A DNA stretch of 64,000 bases, taken from the NCBI RefSeq assembly GCF_030272615.1, contig NC_081406.1, positions 213,876,997 to 213,940,996 of the forward strand, written 5' to 3'. This DNA comes from Cryptomeria japonica. Taxonomy: Eukaryota > Streptophyta > Pinopsida > Cupressales > Cupressaceae. The notes under the pieces were generated by a model. It was not told the DNA's origin, made no database searches, and was given only the letters and a program-made list of their open reading frames with translations. The first letter of the stretch is position 1; every line of letters starts with the position of its first letter. The position numbers and the translations under genes are program-made. Shown here piece by piece: positions 23,906-34,520 of this stretch.

Positions 23906-24922
23906 ATGGAAAACTTGAGAAAGCAATTGGAAACAACTCTTTCTGACTATGATGCAAAAAAGGTGAAGAAGATCAAACTTGAAGATGATCTGAAGGCTGC
24001 ACAGGATATAATTCAAGGACTTCAAGAAAATCTCACTATTGCAAGGAATAAGAGAAGAGAACTTTGTGAAAAGATGCATAATGATGATGATGAAAAGGAA
24101 ACTCTTAATGATCTACTAAACAAATTGAGACAAGAAAACAGTACAATGAAGAATGAAGATGACTTGGTTAGAAGACTAAATGATGCTGGAAATGAAAACA
24201 CAAGACTTAGTCATGAAAATGATATGTTAAAGACAAACTTGATGCATACACAAAATGACACAAATGAACTCATGAGACATAAAGGAATCTTGGAGAGAGA
24301 ACTGGCTGCTGCAAATCAACACAAGGAGAAATTCAAGAAAAGTTCAAAAGAACTTGTTGACATGCTGAAGAATCAGAAACCTAATGGTGATACAAATGGC
24401 CTTGGCTTTGAAGTTGGTGAAAGCTCTGGTACTACAAACAATCATGATCATAGTAAACTGGTAAGAAAAACTCATGCTTACCAATTTAATGGGAAATGCT
24501 TTAACTGTAACAAGTATGGTCATAGAGAAAATTAGTGTAGATCTAGAAATTATCAGAACACTAATGTACCCACCAGTCATTGTTCTAAATGCAATGAAGT
24601 TGGTCATAATTCAGAAAATTGCAGAATGAATGTAAGATGTTATGTTTGTGGAAGATTTGGACACTTATCTAATCAATGCAGAGCACATACCGGCATAGGA
24701 TATGGGAAAGCTATTCAGAAAAACAATGTGACTTGTTATGCTTGTAACAAGATTGGACATATTGCAAAATTTTGTAGAAGTAAGACATCGCTGGTAAACA
24801 ACAAAGGACCCAACTTGAAAGGTAAAGAAAAAGTTGAAGAGGTAAAGCAAGAATTCTCAAAGCAATGGATCAGAAAGTCAGATCAGAATGTTGATGGGAA
24901 TACTCCTCCATCGACAGAATAG
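23906..24922 (+). CDS. A2 ORF1: coiled-coil, four-zinc-knuckle gag-like protein (one in-frame TAG)
   Basis: 338 codons from ATG at 23906; an in-frame ATG at 23849 just after the primer site is an alternative start. Residues about 1-160 are highly charged heptad-like helix, predicted coiled coil (for example LRKQLETTL, LRQENSTMKNEDDLVRRL). Four CX2CX4HX4C zinc knuckles follow: CFNCNKYGH (24497), CSKCNEVGH (about 24586), CYVCGRFGH (about 24638) and CYACNKIGH (about 24737). They suggest RNA binding and packaging, as in gag nucleocapsid. The only break is a TAG at about 24533 inside the first knuckle, where Gln is common in the family, so readthrough or a single transition would explain it. No capsid domain of the usual Copia gag type is seen. 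Confidence 0.8.
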
Positions 24923-25263
24923 AGTATCACTCCACTAGTAGGAGGCTCTTCATCTAACTAAAGGAAAATCCTTTGGGGGTTTGGCAACTAATTGAAAAAC
25001 ATGCTAATATACCCTTGGTTGATGGTGAGAAGTTGAATTACTTCTTTACCAGAAAGATGTGTTAAGTTTGACTTAACCGGTAGGCATTAAATGTGGTAGT
25101 TGAAGAAAATAACATTATAAAGTAAGTGTTTTGGCTCTTTTTCATTCACTGAACATTCAAATCTTCGAGAGCACGAAAATTTCCAAGCGAAGGCATCCTT
25201 AGCGAAAAGTAAAGTAGTTCATCCAAGCACTCATCCTAAAGGCAGACTGAGGTATTTATAACT
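24923..25263 (+). other. Spacer between A2 ORF1 and ORF2, promoter-like
   Basis: A short open stretch (ENPLGVWQLIEKHANIP) near 24962-25063 may be a coding remnant. A TATA-like CATTATAAAG at about 25108 is followed some 35 bp later by a CA-rich leader-like stretch up to the ATG at 25264. This could be an internal promoter for ORF2; that is inference only. Confidence 0.35.
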
Positions 25264-28200
25264 ATGGCTTCTTCATCTGCACCTGAATTTATTGCAAACC
25301 CTACTGTGATTGAGGTTATCAAGCGTCCTAGACCCATGTTCAAACTTATTCCCGAAATTGCGAAAAAGGATGATACCCTAGGAGAATTTTCAAAAATACC
25401 TAAGGGAGTAGTTTATGCAGAGGATCCTAGAATGTATATACATTATCATATTGAGGAATTAGGAGATGATGAAATCAAGAACATGTATAGGACTTTGATT
25501 TGTGATGTAAATGGAAATATCAAACCGGAACACAAGGTAGTGGAAACCCTAGGTTTTGTGGATATTCTTAGCATTCCTATTTTTTCTGAAGATGTGATAA
25601 GAATAGTCCTAAGCAGAGTCCATGGTGAATTCTTTTGGTTGGATTCCATCCATAAGATCACTAAAGAGGCAGTTAGGGCAGTAACAAGCTTACCTTCCAC
25701 CGGTAGTAGACTCGACAGAACTAAGAAAGTTTCTAATGACACTGTGATAAACTTAATCGATGCAACATTTGACAAAAGATCCCTAAGAGTCAATGATGTG
25801 AAGGACATCAATGTTAGATTTGTCAGTATGATTCTTGGCTATAAGGCTACACATGCAAATAGGTTAAACTCTGTATCCAACCTATGTATTAAAAGTGCAT
25901 ATGACATGGTGAACGACAATGCAAGAATAGATGTGTGTGAATGTCCTTAAGATGAATTGATAGACAACCTGAAGAAAATCAAAGGTGATAAGAAGGGAAC
26001 TTTCAAATTTGGAAATCTGCTTGTATGTTTAATGCTATACATTACCAAGGAAGTACCCAGTATTAGTAGGAAAGACTTTGGCTTTGATATACCAGTAGGA
26101 AAGCAACTGTTGGATACATTAAATAACATGGGAGATGACAGAGAGAAACATATAAATGAACATTTTCAAGCACGGAAGGTCCGAATGAAGACAAGAATAA
26201 GGCTATCTCAAGCAATTGTTGATAAATATAAAAAAGAGATATGTTTTGTAATTAAGAAAGATGAAATCTAGATGGAGGCAGTTGTCCCTAGAACTCTTTG
26301 GGTAACCGAGATGGGATATGAGACAGATGATAACATAATTGAGACTTATGCTAAAGCCCTCCTTGAAGCACCAAAGGAACCATCTGAGAAAGTGTTTGGC
26401 AATGCGGAAACAATTGAAAGTGGTAGTCAATCTCAGAAAAGAGTCAAGAAAACTGAACATATAGTGAAGAAGGGTACTAGACAAGCTAAAGCAATAAAGG
26501 AAGATGTATTAAAGAAAACTGGTATCAAGGAAAGTGAGTCGGAAGGACTTCAACCGGAAGCTCATCTTTCACCGGTTGCAACTTCTTTGAAAGTGATATA
26601 CCGACTGAGTTCAAAAGGGTAGTAAGGAAAATAAAACCCTCACCGACACCCTCACCTACACCCAAAAGAACAAGACAAAAACAATAGGCAGTTAGGCCTC
26701 CAGCTAAGAAGTTAACTCCAAAGAAAAAGAAGGTACAATAGGCTATTGCTCCACTAGACAAACTTCTAAATGAAATAACTGAGGATGGAAAATTGAAAAA
26801 TATCAGCAAGCTGTATAACACACTTTCCAATGATGATAAAAAGAGTGTAGAGAATAGTGTAATTTTACACTTAGACATATATAAGAAATTTCTGATGGAA
26901 ATTGTTGATGATATACCCAATGATTTATACAGAAGACTAGAAGCTAGAAGGCTAGCTATTGTTGAGTTAGATAAAAAGATAAAAATAGAAAAATTACTTG
27001 CAATTCACCCAGTGAACTCCATTAAAGAGATAGATGAATTAATCAGTGAGGCCAATCGGACAGTATTTTCAACTGGTCACCGACATGTAGCACTAAAGGC
27101 AGGTAGAATGAATGAAATCACTGAAGAAACCACAGATCAATGGGATATATTCTTTGTTGAGAAGGAGAAACAAGAAGAACTTAAAAGACCTAAGACCATC
27201 AGGGTCTACCAAAAGGACAAGGATAAGGGGAAAGGTAAGGTAGGTGGACCTCAAAGCCTAAATATAACTAATAACTTACCCCCACCTCCTTCTGATACTC
27301 CACCGGTAGATACTGTTGACACACAACCAACAACAGAGAGTATGGAGACTCCTCATGAGGATAAAAATCCAGAGTCTTAAATTTTGTACACTATGAACAT
27401 TGACACTTAGGAAGTCAATATTGTGGTTGATAAAGAGACCACTGAAGATAAGAAGATAGATGTGGCTACTGAGCCACCGACAATAGGTGTTGAGATTGGG
27501 ATTGAGATACAAACTGAACAATTAGTTGATCCCATGTCTACTAGAATGGTGATTGATCCAAAACCCACTGAGCTAGAACAACTAGTTGACAACACAGAGA
27601 AACTAGTTGAGATATTGACAGTAGACAATACATAGGTGCATATTGAGAAACCGACAGTGAATACTGAGACTTCATCAGAGAAACTGACAGTAGAGAGCAC
27701 AATGAAACCCACTGAGGCACAGGTTGAGAAACAGGAACAAAAAAAGGTTGAGGCACAGGTTCATGCATAGACAGTGCCACCGGCAACAACTGAGAAACCC
27801 AAGCCTTTTCTAGTAGAAATGCAAACACAAACTAACCTACCAGAGGTCAATACAAACAAAGAGGTTACTCACATCGGCAGAATGCAGATTGCCAAGGTAG
27901 TTGGACAATTATCTGGTTCTTCCATAACAAAATTCAGACCAACAAATGTGACAGAGGTATTATTGGATTCCATTAAGAAAATCACAGAATGTAGTGCACA
28001 AGCATATAAGACTATTGATGATACAATTCCTATTCTAAAATTGATAGCACCTAAGTGCAATGTGGAAAATAAAGATTCTTTAAATCAACTAGACACATTG
28101 TCTAAGTATATCATCGATAACATTGTGACAGTTGATCAGATTACTGAGGAGACATTTAAAGAAAAATTGGATAAAGAAAAAAAAAAATTCTTTGATGAGA

Positions 28201-28718
28201 AAATAAAGAAGTGCATGGGACACATTGATACCCTTTTATCGCCACTAAGCAAAACAATAAAGGAGCTTACGGAGTTGTAGAGAGACACATGCAAGACTAA
28301 TAATTTGATAGTAGATATAGACAAGGAGATCGGTAAGGTACAAAAAGGAATAAATGATATAGCTGACAATTTCATTGATTCATTTGAACCATTATCAGTT
28401 ATTGAGCAAGAAATAATAGGTTTTGAGCAGAAATTTCTAAATTTTGATAAAGAGAAGGAAAGAATAAAAGGAAAGGCAAAAGATCTTAAATGCAGACTTA
28501 GTCCCAAATTGGACTACCTCATCTCTTTGAGAAAAGAGATCTCAGAGGCACTTGTTCAAGGACTAAAGACACCGGAAGAGAAAATGCATCACCTCACCCG
28601 TACAATTCAAAGAACAAAGACAACTTTGAAGGACAACGAAAGGTTCACTGAGATCCTGGATTTTGTATTGGCAGACCTTTTCTAGATTGTAACCAACCAG
28701 TTACAAGGATCAAACTGA
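25264..28718 (+). pseudogene. A2 ORF2: unrecognised ~1150-codon protein, broken
   Basis: The frame opens with MASSSAPEFIANPTVIEV and ends QLQGSN-TGA. Regions: globular N-terminal part (residues about 1-375) with HGEFFWLDSIHKITKEAVRA, SVSNLCIKSAYD and KGTFKFGNLLVCLMLY; Pro/Lys-rich linker; helical block around 26770-27075 (IYKKFLMEIVDDIPNDLYRR); Thr/Glu/Pro-rich tail around 27270-27850; C-terminal helical or coiled-coil block (LLDSIKKITECSAQAYKTID to LTRTIQRTKTTLKDNERF). About eight stops and at least one frameshift (near 26620) interrupt it; where copy A1 can be compared, several are transitions, such as a Trp codon turned TAG at 26269. No pol motif or transmembrane segment is visible. It may be an accessory or captured gene; function unknown. 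Confidence 0.7.
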
Positions 28719-28745
28719 AACGTCACTCAGCTGACACTTTGACAA

Positions 28746-28945
28746 CCTTTGTCATTGATGCCAAAGGGGGAGTAGTAGAACTGAGAAAAATGATTAGAAG
28801 AAAGACACCATCAGCTCAGGGGGAGCACACTTTTTGATAACACAACATTGGTAAGACAATTTTGGCAAAATCTTTTTGGATAACATTTTTGGATACTTTT
28901 TGGATTTTTCTCATGAGTGTTGCCATCAATGCCAAAGGGGGAGAT
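28746..28945 (+). promoter_or_regulatory. Reiterated polypurine tracts of A2
   Basis: Purine tracts occur at about 28761-28772, 28815-28828 and 28931-28945, the last abutting the 3' LTR. The first and last follow CATTGATG or CATCAATG. The arrangement matches that in A1 and D. Confidence 0.8.
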
Positions 28946-29733
28946 TGTTGGCAAATGCACACTCCAATGAGAAATTGTAGGTGATTGAAGGTATTGTCAT
29001 TGATGGAAACCTTACAATCATATGATACCAGCAGGCACTGGCATCGACAAACTCTACACCATCATACAGATCACCGACACCGAAAAGAAAGATTACCGAC
29101 ACCATGGCCGATAGGAATTTTGTTTCATTGTATTTTGTAGTTAATTGTAAAATCCTTTTGTAAGATGACTTGGTGAATTGTAATAAGACTCATATAAGTA
29201 TGAGATCTTGTAGATCATTTAGGAGATATATAGATAAAAGGATTATTGCAGGCCTAATATGCGAATTGTAAGGCAGATTTTGGATAAGGGTTTATGAATA
29301 TTGCAGAGCTTAAACCGGTATTGAACCTAGCATAGTAGATGTTGATTTGAAGTAGTACATGACATTGGATTTGTATAATCCATTTTTGTAAGTCAGCAAG
29401 ACTTCTTTTGCAACTGAGCAGTGAGCTTTAGGCACTTGGCCTTCCTGCATGTGCAGGCCCCTATTGTAAATAGTAATATTCTCTTATTGGCCAGTAAGCG
29501 AATATTGTAGGTCACAAATCCCACTGAGGTTTTTGCCACACTGGGTTTCCTCGTTAAAAATATTGTGTTATGTTGTGTCTTTCATGTTGTGCTTATTGTT
29601 CTTATTTGCTGCATTAATTTTGGTTTACCAGGACACAGTTTTGGTATGCTTTTCATATACTAAGTTCAAAAAATTCTTTAACTAGTCAAATACTGATTCA
29701 CCCCCCCTCTCAGTATCTTTGGGAGTCCTAAGA
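28946..29733 (+). repeat. 3' LTR of A2
   Basis: The LTR is 788 bp, TGTTGGCAAATG to CCTAAGA (the expected final CA has become GA). It contains palindrome CTCATATAAGTATGAG, a CCTGCATGTGCAGG dyad, and the U5 hairpin arms ATACTGA (29690-29696) and TCAGTAT (29710-29716) around a C-run. Confidence 0.92.
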
Positions 29734-29738
29734 AGGAA

Positions 29739-30620
29739 CACACAATGGTCTACAATCCTGCATGTTGAACCTCTGTAACATTGAATTCACATACTTACTT
29801 TGGCCTAGCCATAGCTTTTTGTTCACTCTATCTCTTCTAATTTCCATCCCAAGAATGTGTTTTGCTGCACCAAGATCATTCATTTCAAATTTAGCAGCAC
29901 GCTGAGATTATAGTTTTGAAATCATACCTTTCCCTTTACCAATGAATAACATATCATCAACATACAATGAAATGTACAGGAAATGATCACCATCAGTTTT
30001 ATAATAAACATAATGGTATGATTTAGAACGCTCAAATCCCAAACTCAACACATATGTATCAAATTTATGGTACCACATCCTAGGACTCTATTTGAGGCCA
30101 TACAAGGATTTCTTTAATTTACAGACCAAATTACTTTTACCTTTCACCACATAGTGCTTCGGTTGTGTCATATAAATATCATCCTCCAAATCACCATGAA
30201 GGAAAGCAGTTTTCACATCCATTTGCCCAACCTCTAAATCATAAGAAAAAACCTAATGGATGTCATTTTGGCAACAGGAGAAAATATCTCACCATAATCA
30301 ACACCCTCAACTTGAGAGTAGCCTTTTGCAACCAACCTTTCTTTATACTCCTCAATGCTTCCATCTAAACCAATCTTTTTCTTGAACACCCATTTGCAAC
30401 CAACATGCTTTCATCCTTCAGGCAATAGTACAAGATCCCATGTATCATTATTTTTCAAAGTTTCCATTTCTTCTTCCATATCAATCTTCCAAGATTTTGC
30501 ATCATTCATACCTAATGCCTCTTCTATAGATTTCAGTTCATCCACATTAGTATTCAAAGAAAAAATACATCTCTAATCATCAGGTGAATACGTTTCAAGT
30601 GGTTGTCTATGTCTTGTAGA
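29739..30620 (-). pseudogene. Copia B reverse transcriptase
   Basis: Minus-strand [22 protein letters not shown] and [20 protein letters not shown] (about 30240-30390), then the catalytic box LYVDDMLFIGKG around 29935-29990 with both aspartates present, and RRDRVNKKLWLGQSKYVNSM near 29790-29850. Several frameshifts and stops split it. It continues into 23151 on the other side of A2. Confidence 0.85.
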
Positions 30621-31640
30621 CCTTCAAACAAGATGAGTTGGAGGTTCTTCCTCCTCTTCTGAAGATTTAGAGCTAGACGAGCTCTCCTCAACTTCTTTCC
30701 TATCTAGGGGTCTCAATTCAACTCTTTCAGGTGTAGAAGAAAATTCAATCACATCTTCCTTTTTAGTCTTTTCAGGCTGCAATGTAAGAGAAGGAGAATT
30801 AATTTCTCTAAAAATAACACATATACTATGAATTACCTTATGTGCAATAGGGTCCCAAAGCTTGTATCCTTTCACACCATAACTATACCTGATGAAGATA
30901 CATTTCACAACCTTGTTCTCCAACTTTGTCCGCTTATCCTTTGGCACATGTGCATAGGCCTCACAACCAAAAACTATAAGATGTCTCAATGAAGGCTTGT
31001 GACTCGACCATTCTTCCATAGGTGTTTTATCAACAATGGATGATGAAGGAGACTTGTTAATCAGGTAGCAAGCAGTGGCAATAGATTCAGCCCAAAAATT
31101 TTGTTCTAGACCAACACCACTCAACATACTCCTAGCCTTCTCCATTAGTGTCCTGTTCATTCTTTCCGCAACTCCATTATGCTATGGAGAATATGTAGTT
31201 GTCTTCTATCTATTAATGCCACTATCTTTACAGAATCTATCAAAATCATTAGAGAAAAATTCACCGCCATTATCAGTCCTCAAACTTTAAATTTTCTTTC
31301 TAGTCTGCAACTCAACCATTGCTTTAAATTCTTTATATCGACTGGAATCTTCAGATTTACTCTTTAGAAAATATACCCAAGTCCTTCTACTAAAATCATC
31401 AATAAATTAAATTTAATATGTGGATTTTCCAATCGAAGGAACATCTACAAGACCAAACACATTAGAATGAATGAGATCCAAAACACCACAAGTTTTATGA
31501 GAACTCGAGTAAAATTGAGTGCGGTTTTGTTTTCCATAAATGCAATGCTCACATAAATCAAAGTCAAGATTACAATCATTCAAACCTTCAACAAAGTTTT
31601 TATTTTTCAAGGTCCTTAGACCCTTTTCTCCAATGTGGCC
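30621..31640 (-). pseudogene. Copia B integrase
   Basis: Minus-strand integrase with CEHCIYGKQ zinc-region cysteines (about 31520-31560), a DLIHSNVFG segment where the first catalytic Asp of the usual HxD box reads Asn, SLRTDNGGEF (about 31250-31285, second Asp) and GVAERMNRTL (about 31140-31180, Glu). It ends in a Ser/Glu-rich connection (SSSSSKSSEEEEE) toward RT. Stops at the first two core blocks disable it. Confidence 0.85.
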
Positions 31641-32724
31641 AAGCCTCTAGTGCCATAACATAGTCTTCTCTATAGGTAACTTTGCTTCAGAAGAAAGAGC
31701 ACCCTTAGGTACCCAAAAGCCATTTTTGTATGCTGAAGGTGAAACCCTGAAATATTCCACAAATTTACTTTTTATAGAAGTTCTATTACACTCAACAGTG
31801 TATGCATCTAGCTTATACAAAGTGCCGAACCTGATACCTCTAGCAATTACCATAGCACCCTTAATCATCTTACATCCTGCTTCAGAAAATACTACCCACA
31901 TGAGTCGCCAAAGCTGAAATAAATGCATCACCATCTTCCTTCTCAGACTCAGAATCATAATCAATATTCTTCTTTTTCTTCTTCTTCTCTTCTTTGGAGT
32001 CCTTACGGATGTGACCTAGTTTACCACAATTCCAGCAAATGACTTTGGACTTTCCAGGATATTTCGATCTCCCTCTCGATTTGGACTTATCGCGCTTCTC
32101 ATTCTTCTTTCCTTTCTCCTTAGGTCTTCCACAAATAGTTAGGACTTCCTTCAAACTGTGGGATACCTTCCTTCACATCTCTTCACCAAGTAGGGAACCC
32201 ACCACATCTTCAAACTTCAAAACAACATAAGTACTATTGATAGCCATAACAAGAGAATCCCACGAATTAGGCAAAGAACAAAGTAAGATCTGGCTTTTCT
32301 CCTCTTCGTTTATCTTAACACTGATAGATACTAATTGAGCCAACAACATATTAAATTCTTCCAGGTGGTCTGGAACTCATCCACCCTCTTCCATCTTTAA
32401 GGAATACAATTTCTTCCTCAAGAAAATCTTATTTAATAAAGATTTTGCTTGATACATTTCACCAAGCTTAGTCCATAGCTTCTTTTCTGTGTTTTCTTCA
32501 TAGACATTGATCACTATCAGACATATTCTAATTAGACCCTTGGCTTTTCAGTCAATAGCATCATACTGAGATGTTGTGGTAGGATTTGAGGGCTTTTGGA
32601 CATTTGCATCAATAGCATCCCATAAATCTCGATCTATTAGGAGATCTTCCATCTTCAGCTTCCACATCTCAAAATTTATTCTATCAAATTTATCCACCTC
32701 TATTTTCCCTGACAAACTTGCCAT
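31641..32724 (-). pseudogene. Copia B gag, zinc knuckle and protease remnant
   Basis: The gag starts at ATG 32724 (MASLSGKIEVDKF; UBN2-type gag with MWKLKMEDLL) and runs to a single zinc knuckle CWNCGKLGHIRKD (about 32000-32040, last Cys mutated) after a Lys/Arg-rich stretch. The protease, expected next at about 31890-31660, is barely recognisable and its DSG loop is not seen. Frame breaks are several. Confidence 0.75.
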
Positions 32725-32834
32725 CTAAAAATTCATGGAACAAGATCAAAAAGTGTCTTCTACAAAATCTCCCACTCAATTTTGGATTATTTCAAAAAAC
32801 CCAACAACCCACAATTGAAACCAAAGGTGATCAA

Positions 32835-32846
32835 GCTCTGATACCA
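32835..32846 (-). promoter_or_regulatory. Primer binding site of Copia B
   Basis: The plus strand GCTCTGATACCA is the reverse complement of TGGTATCAGAGC, two bases from the LTR start at 32849. It fixes the minus orientation and marks the right LTR as the 5' LTR. Confidence 0.92.
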
Positions 32847-32848
32847 CT

Positions 32849-33341
32849 TGTAAGGAAGTTAAGTAGCGGAACAACTTCCTACACTAATCTTGAGAGGAGG
32901 GTAATGCAAAAACTTTTACAAATTGTCACAACAGTTATAGAAAATAAGAATAGATATAATAACATTCAAACCATAACACAGTGATTTACATGGGGAAAAC
33001 CCTTTCGGGAGAAAAACCCCACACTCCAAAAGCCGTCCAATATATTATTCCACAATCAAAATAAATTACAATATACTTGCAGAGAAATCTCTTCGCAGGA
33101 GTACCACTAATCAAATATTTAGAGGTAACTCAATATCCATAACTCTTATACACAACCTCTATCTCACACACCTCATATATAGGAGATACAACACAAGAAA
33201 CCATCAAACGGTATTACAAAACTATGGGCTAAAACCACCCAATAAGGTGTAATCGACCTTATCTCCCTTCTAGATTCCCTATGACACATTAAAACACACA
33301 TCAACATGTGTCCCTCCCTTTTACAGCTCATTTATGTGTTC
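32849..33341 (-). repeat. 5' LTR of Copia B, truncated
   Basis: This copy matches 21459-21951 closely, then stops dead at GTGTTC (33341), where the other copy continues for 400 bp. The sequence beyond is a Penelope-like RT. The break is a deletion or a junction made by later insertion or rearrangement. Confidence 0.9.
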
Positions 33342-34520
33342 GATGGTGACATCTTGGTCAGTTTTGATGTAGTATCCCTCTTCACCAAGGTTCCCATTCC
33401 TGATTCCATTGAGATTGTCAGATGCAAGGTTAATGCTGAGGTCGCCTTTTTGGTCAAGTTATGTTTGAGATATACATTCTTTTCCTTCCAAAATATGATC
33501 TACGAACAAGTTGATTGGGTGGGTATGGGCTCCCCCCTTTCGCCTGTCATAGCCAACCTTTACATGGAGCATTTTGTGGAAATGACCCTTCTATCTTTCC
33601 CCCCTCAAACCGAGGTGGTGGAAAAGATATGTTGATCACACCAATGTGTGTTGGCCACATGGTCTTGACAAATTAGAAGAATTCCATGCTCATATCAATA
33701 GCATAACTCGTTGCATACCCTTCACTAAGGATCTTGAGTTGGATAACCAATTGCCTTTCCTTGATGTCTTGCTCATCAAAAAACCTAATGATACTCTCAA
33801 TCATTGTGTGTTTCGTAAACCTCCCCATACTAACTTGTACATCCATTCCTCATCCCACCACCACCCTAGCCAAAAAGTTGGGATCCTCAAAACCTTGGCC
33901 TTAAGAGCCTATCGAATTTGTGATGATGAGTACTTAAACAAAGAGCTCTCTCATCTTCTCCATGTCTTTAGGTTGAATGTTTATTCGGCTAAAAAAATTT
34001 TGAGAATGCTCAACCAAGCCAAATCCTACTTCTTAGCCTCCTCCTACGACCCTTCTTCATTGCTCCCCTGTGTGTCCCTCAATTTGTGGAAGGTATCTCC
34101 CAAAAAATCTCCAAAATCCTTCTTAAAAAAGGCCTTCTATGTGATTTTAAGCCTTTGTAGATGATAAAAAATTGGGTCCCCCCCTTAAAGACCCTAGGGA
34201 TGCTCTTTTAGACTTAGGAGTCTACAAGGTGGTTTGTTCTTGTGGCACAACCTACATAGGTGAAATTGGCCGCTCCTTCAGCACTAGAATCAATGAGCAT
34301 AGTGTGGACATCATGTATGACCAGGTTAAAAAATATGCCTTAGCAGAGCCCTCATCATCGACCAAGCATCCTATTTTCTTAGAGAACACACAAATCATGT
34401 TTAAGGAAGACAACTATTACAAGAAAAATCTTAAGGAGGCCATACAGATCTACAACCACCCCACTAACCTCAACCACGATGATGGGTGGAGCTTAAGCCT
34501 CTCTTGGCATCCTCTTTTGT
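33342..34520 (+). pseudogene. Penelope-like element: RT plus GIY-YIG endonuclease, 5'-truncated
   Basis: The RT part contains SFDVVSLFTKVP (about 33360-33395), the GSPLSPVIANLYME block (about 33525-33570) and a RYVDHT segment near 33625, where the family has a second Asp in place of His. The thumb-like region follows (LPFLDVLLIKKPND, then FRKPPHTNLYIH). The C-terminal nuclease reads GVYKVVCSCGTTYIGEIGR (34220-34275) then a TRINEH segment: a GIY-YIG endonuclease with GVY, YIG, the catalytic Arg and a Cys-x-Cys. It ends near DDGWSLSL. The N-terminal half is missing and two frameshifts (about 33615 and 34165) break it. Penelope-like elements with this nuclease are known in animals and, among plants, from conifers (Dryad). 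The combination of RT blocks and nuclease leaves little doubt on class. Confidence 0.9.

Larger units (their letters stand above)
23152..29738 (+). mobile_element. Non-autonomous Copia-type element A2, full length with target duplication AGGAA
   Basis: The element proper is 23157-29733, flanked by AGGAA at 23152-23156 and 29734-29738. It has two LTRs, a methionine-tRNA-type primer site, ORF1 (coiled coil plus four zinc knuckles), a spacer, a large ORF2 of unknown function and three polypurine tracts. No protease, integrase, RT or RNase H sequence is present, so mobility must depend on enzymes from another element. Removal rejoins the B RT frame (DCRPLCVP to TVGTKLS). The two LTRs differ by roughly 8 percent over the first 370 bp by my eye count, so the insertion is not recent. 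Confidence 0.92.
21459..33341 (-). mobile_element. Ty1/Copia element B, interrupted by element A2, right LTR truncated
   Basis: Minus-strand Copia element. Its 3' LTR is 21459-22351, its internal region 22352-32848, and its truncated 5' LTR 32849-33341. Element A2 (23157-29733) sits in its RT-RNase H region. Domain order in coding sense is gag with zinc knuckle, damaged protease, integrase, RT, RNase H, which defines Copia. The residues around YVDDMLFIGKG and RRDRVNKKLWLGQ suggest the Tork/Tnt1-like branch. It interrupts Gypsy gag at its left end; the right end joins a Penelope-like element, so no target duplication survives. Confidence 0.9.

Noticed and set aside
28931-28945. Polypurine tract considered as a ribosome-binding site
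   Set aside because: The genome is eukaryotic and the tract abuts an LTR, the standard plus-strand primer position.
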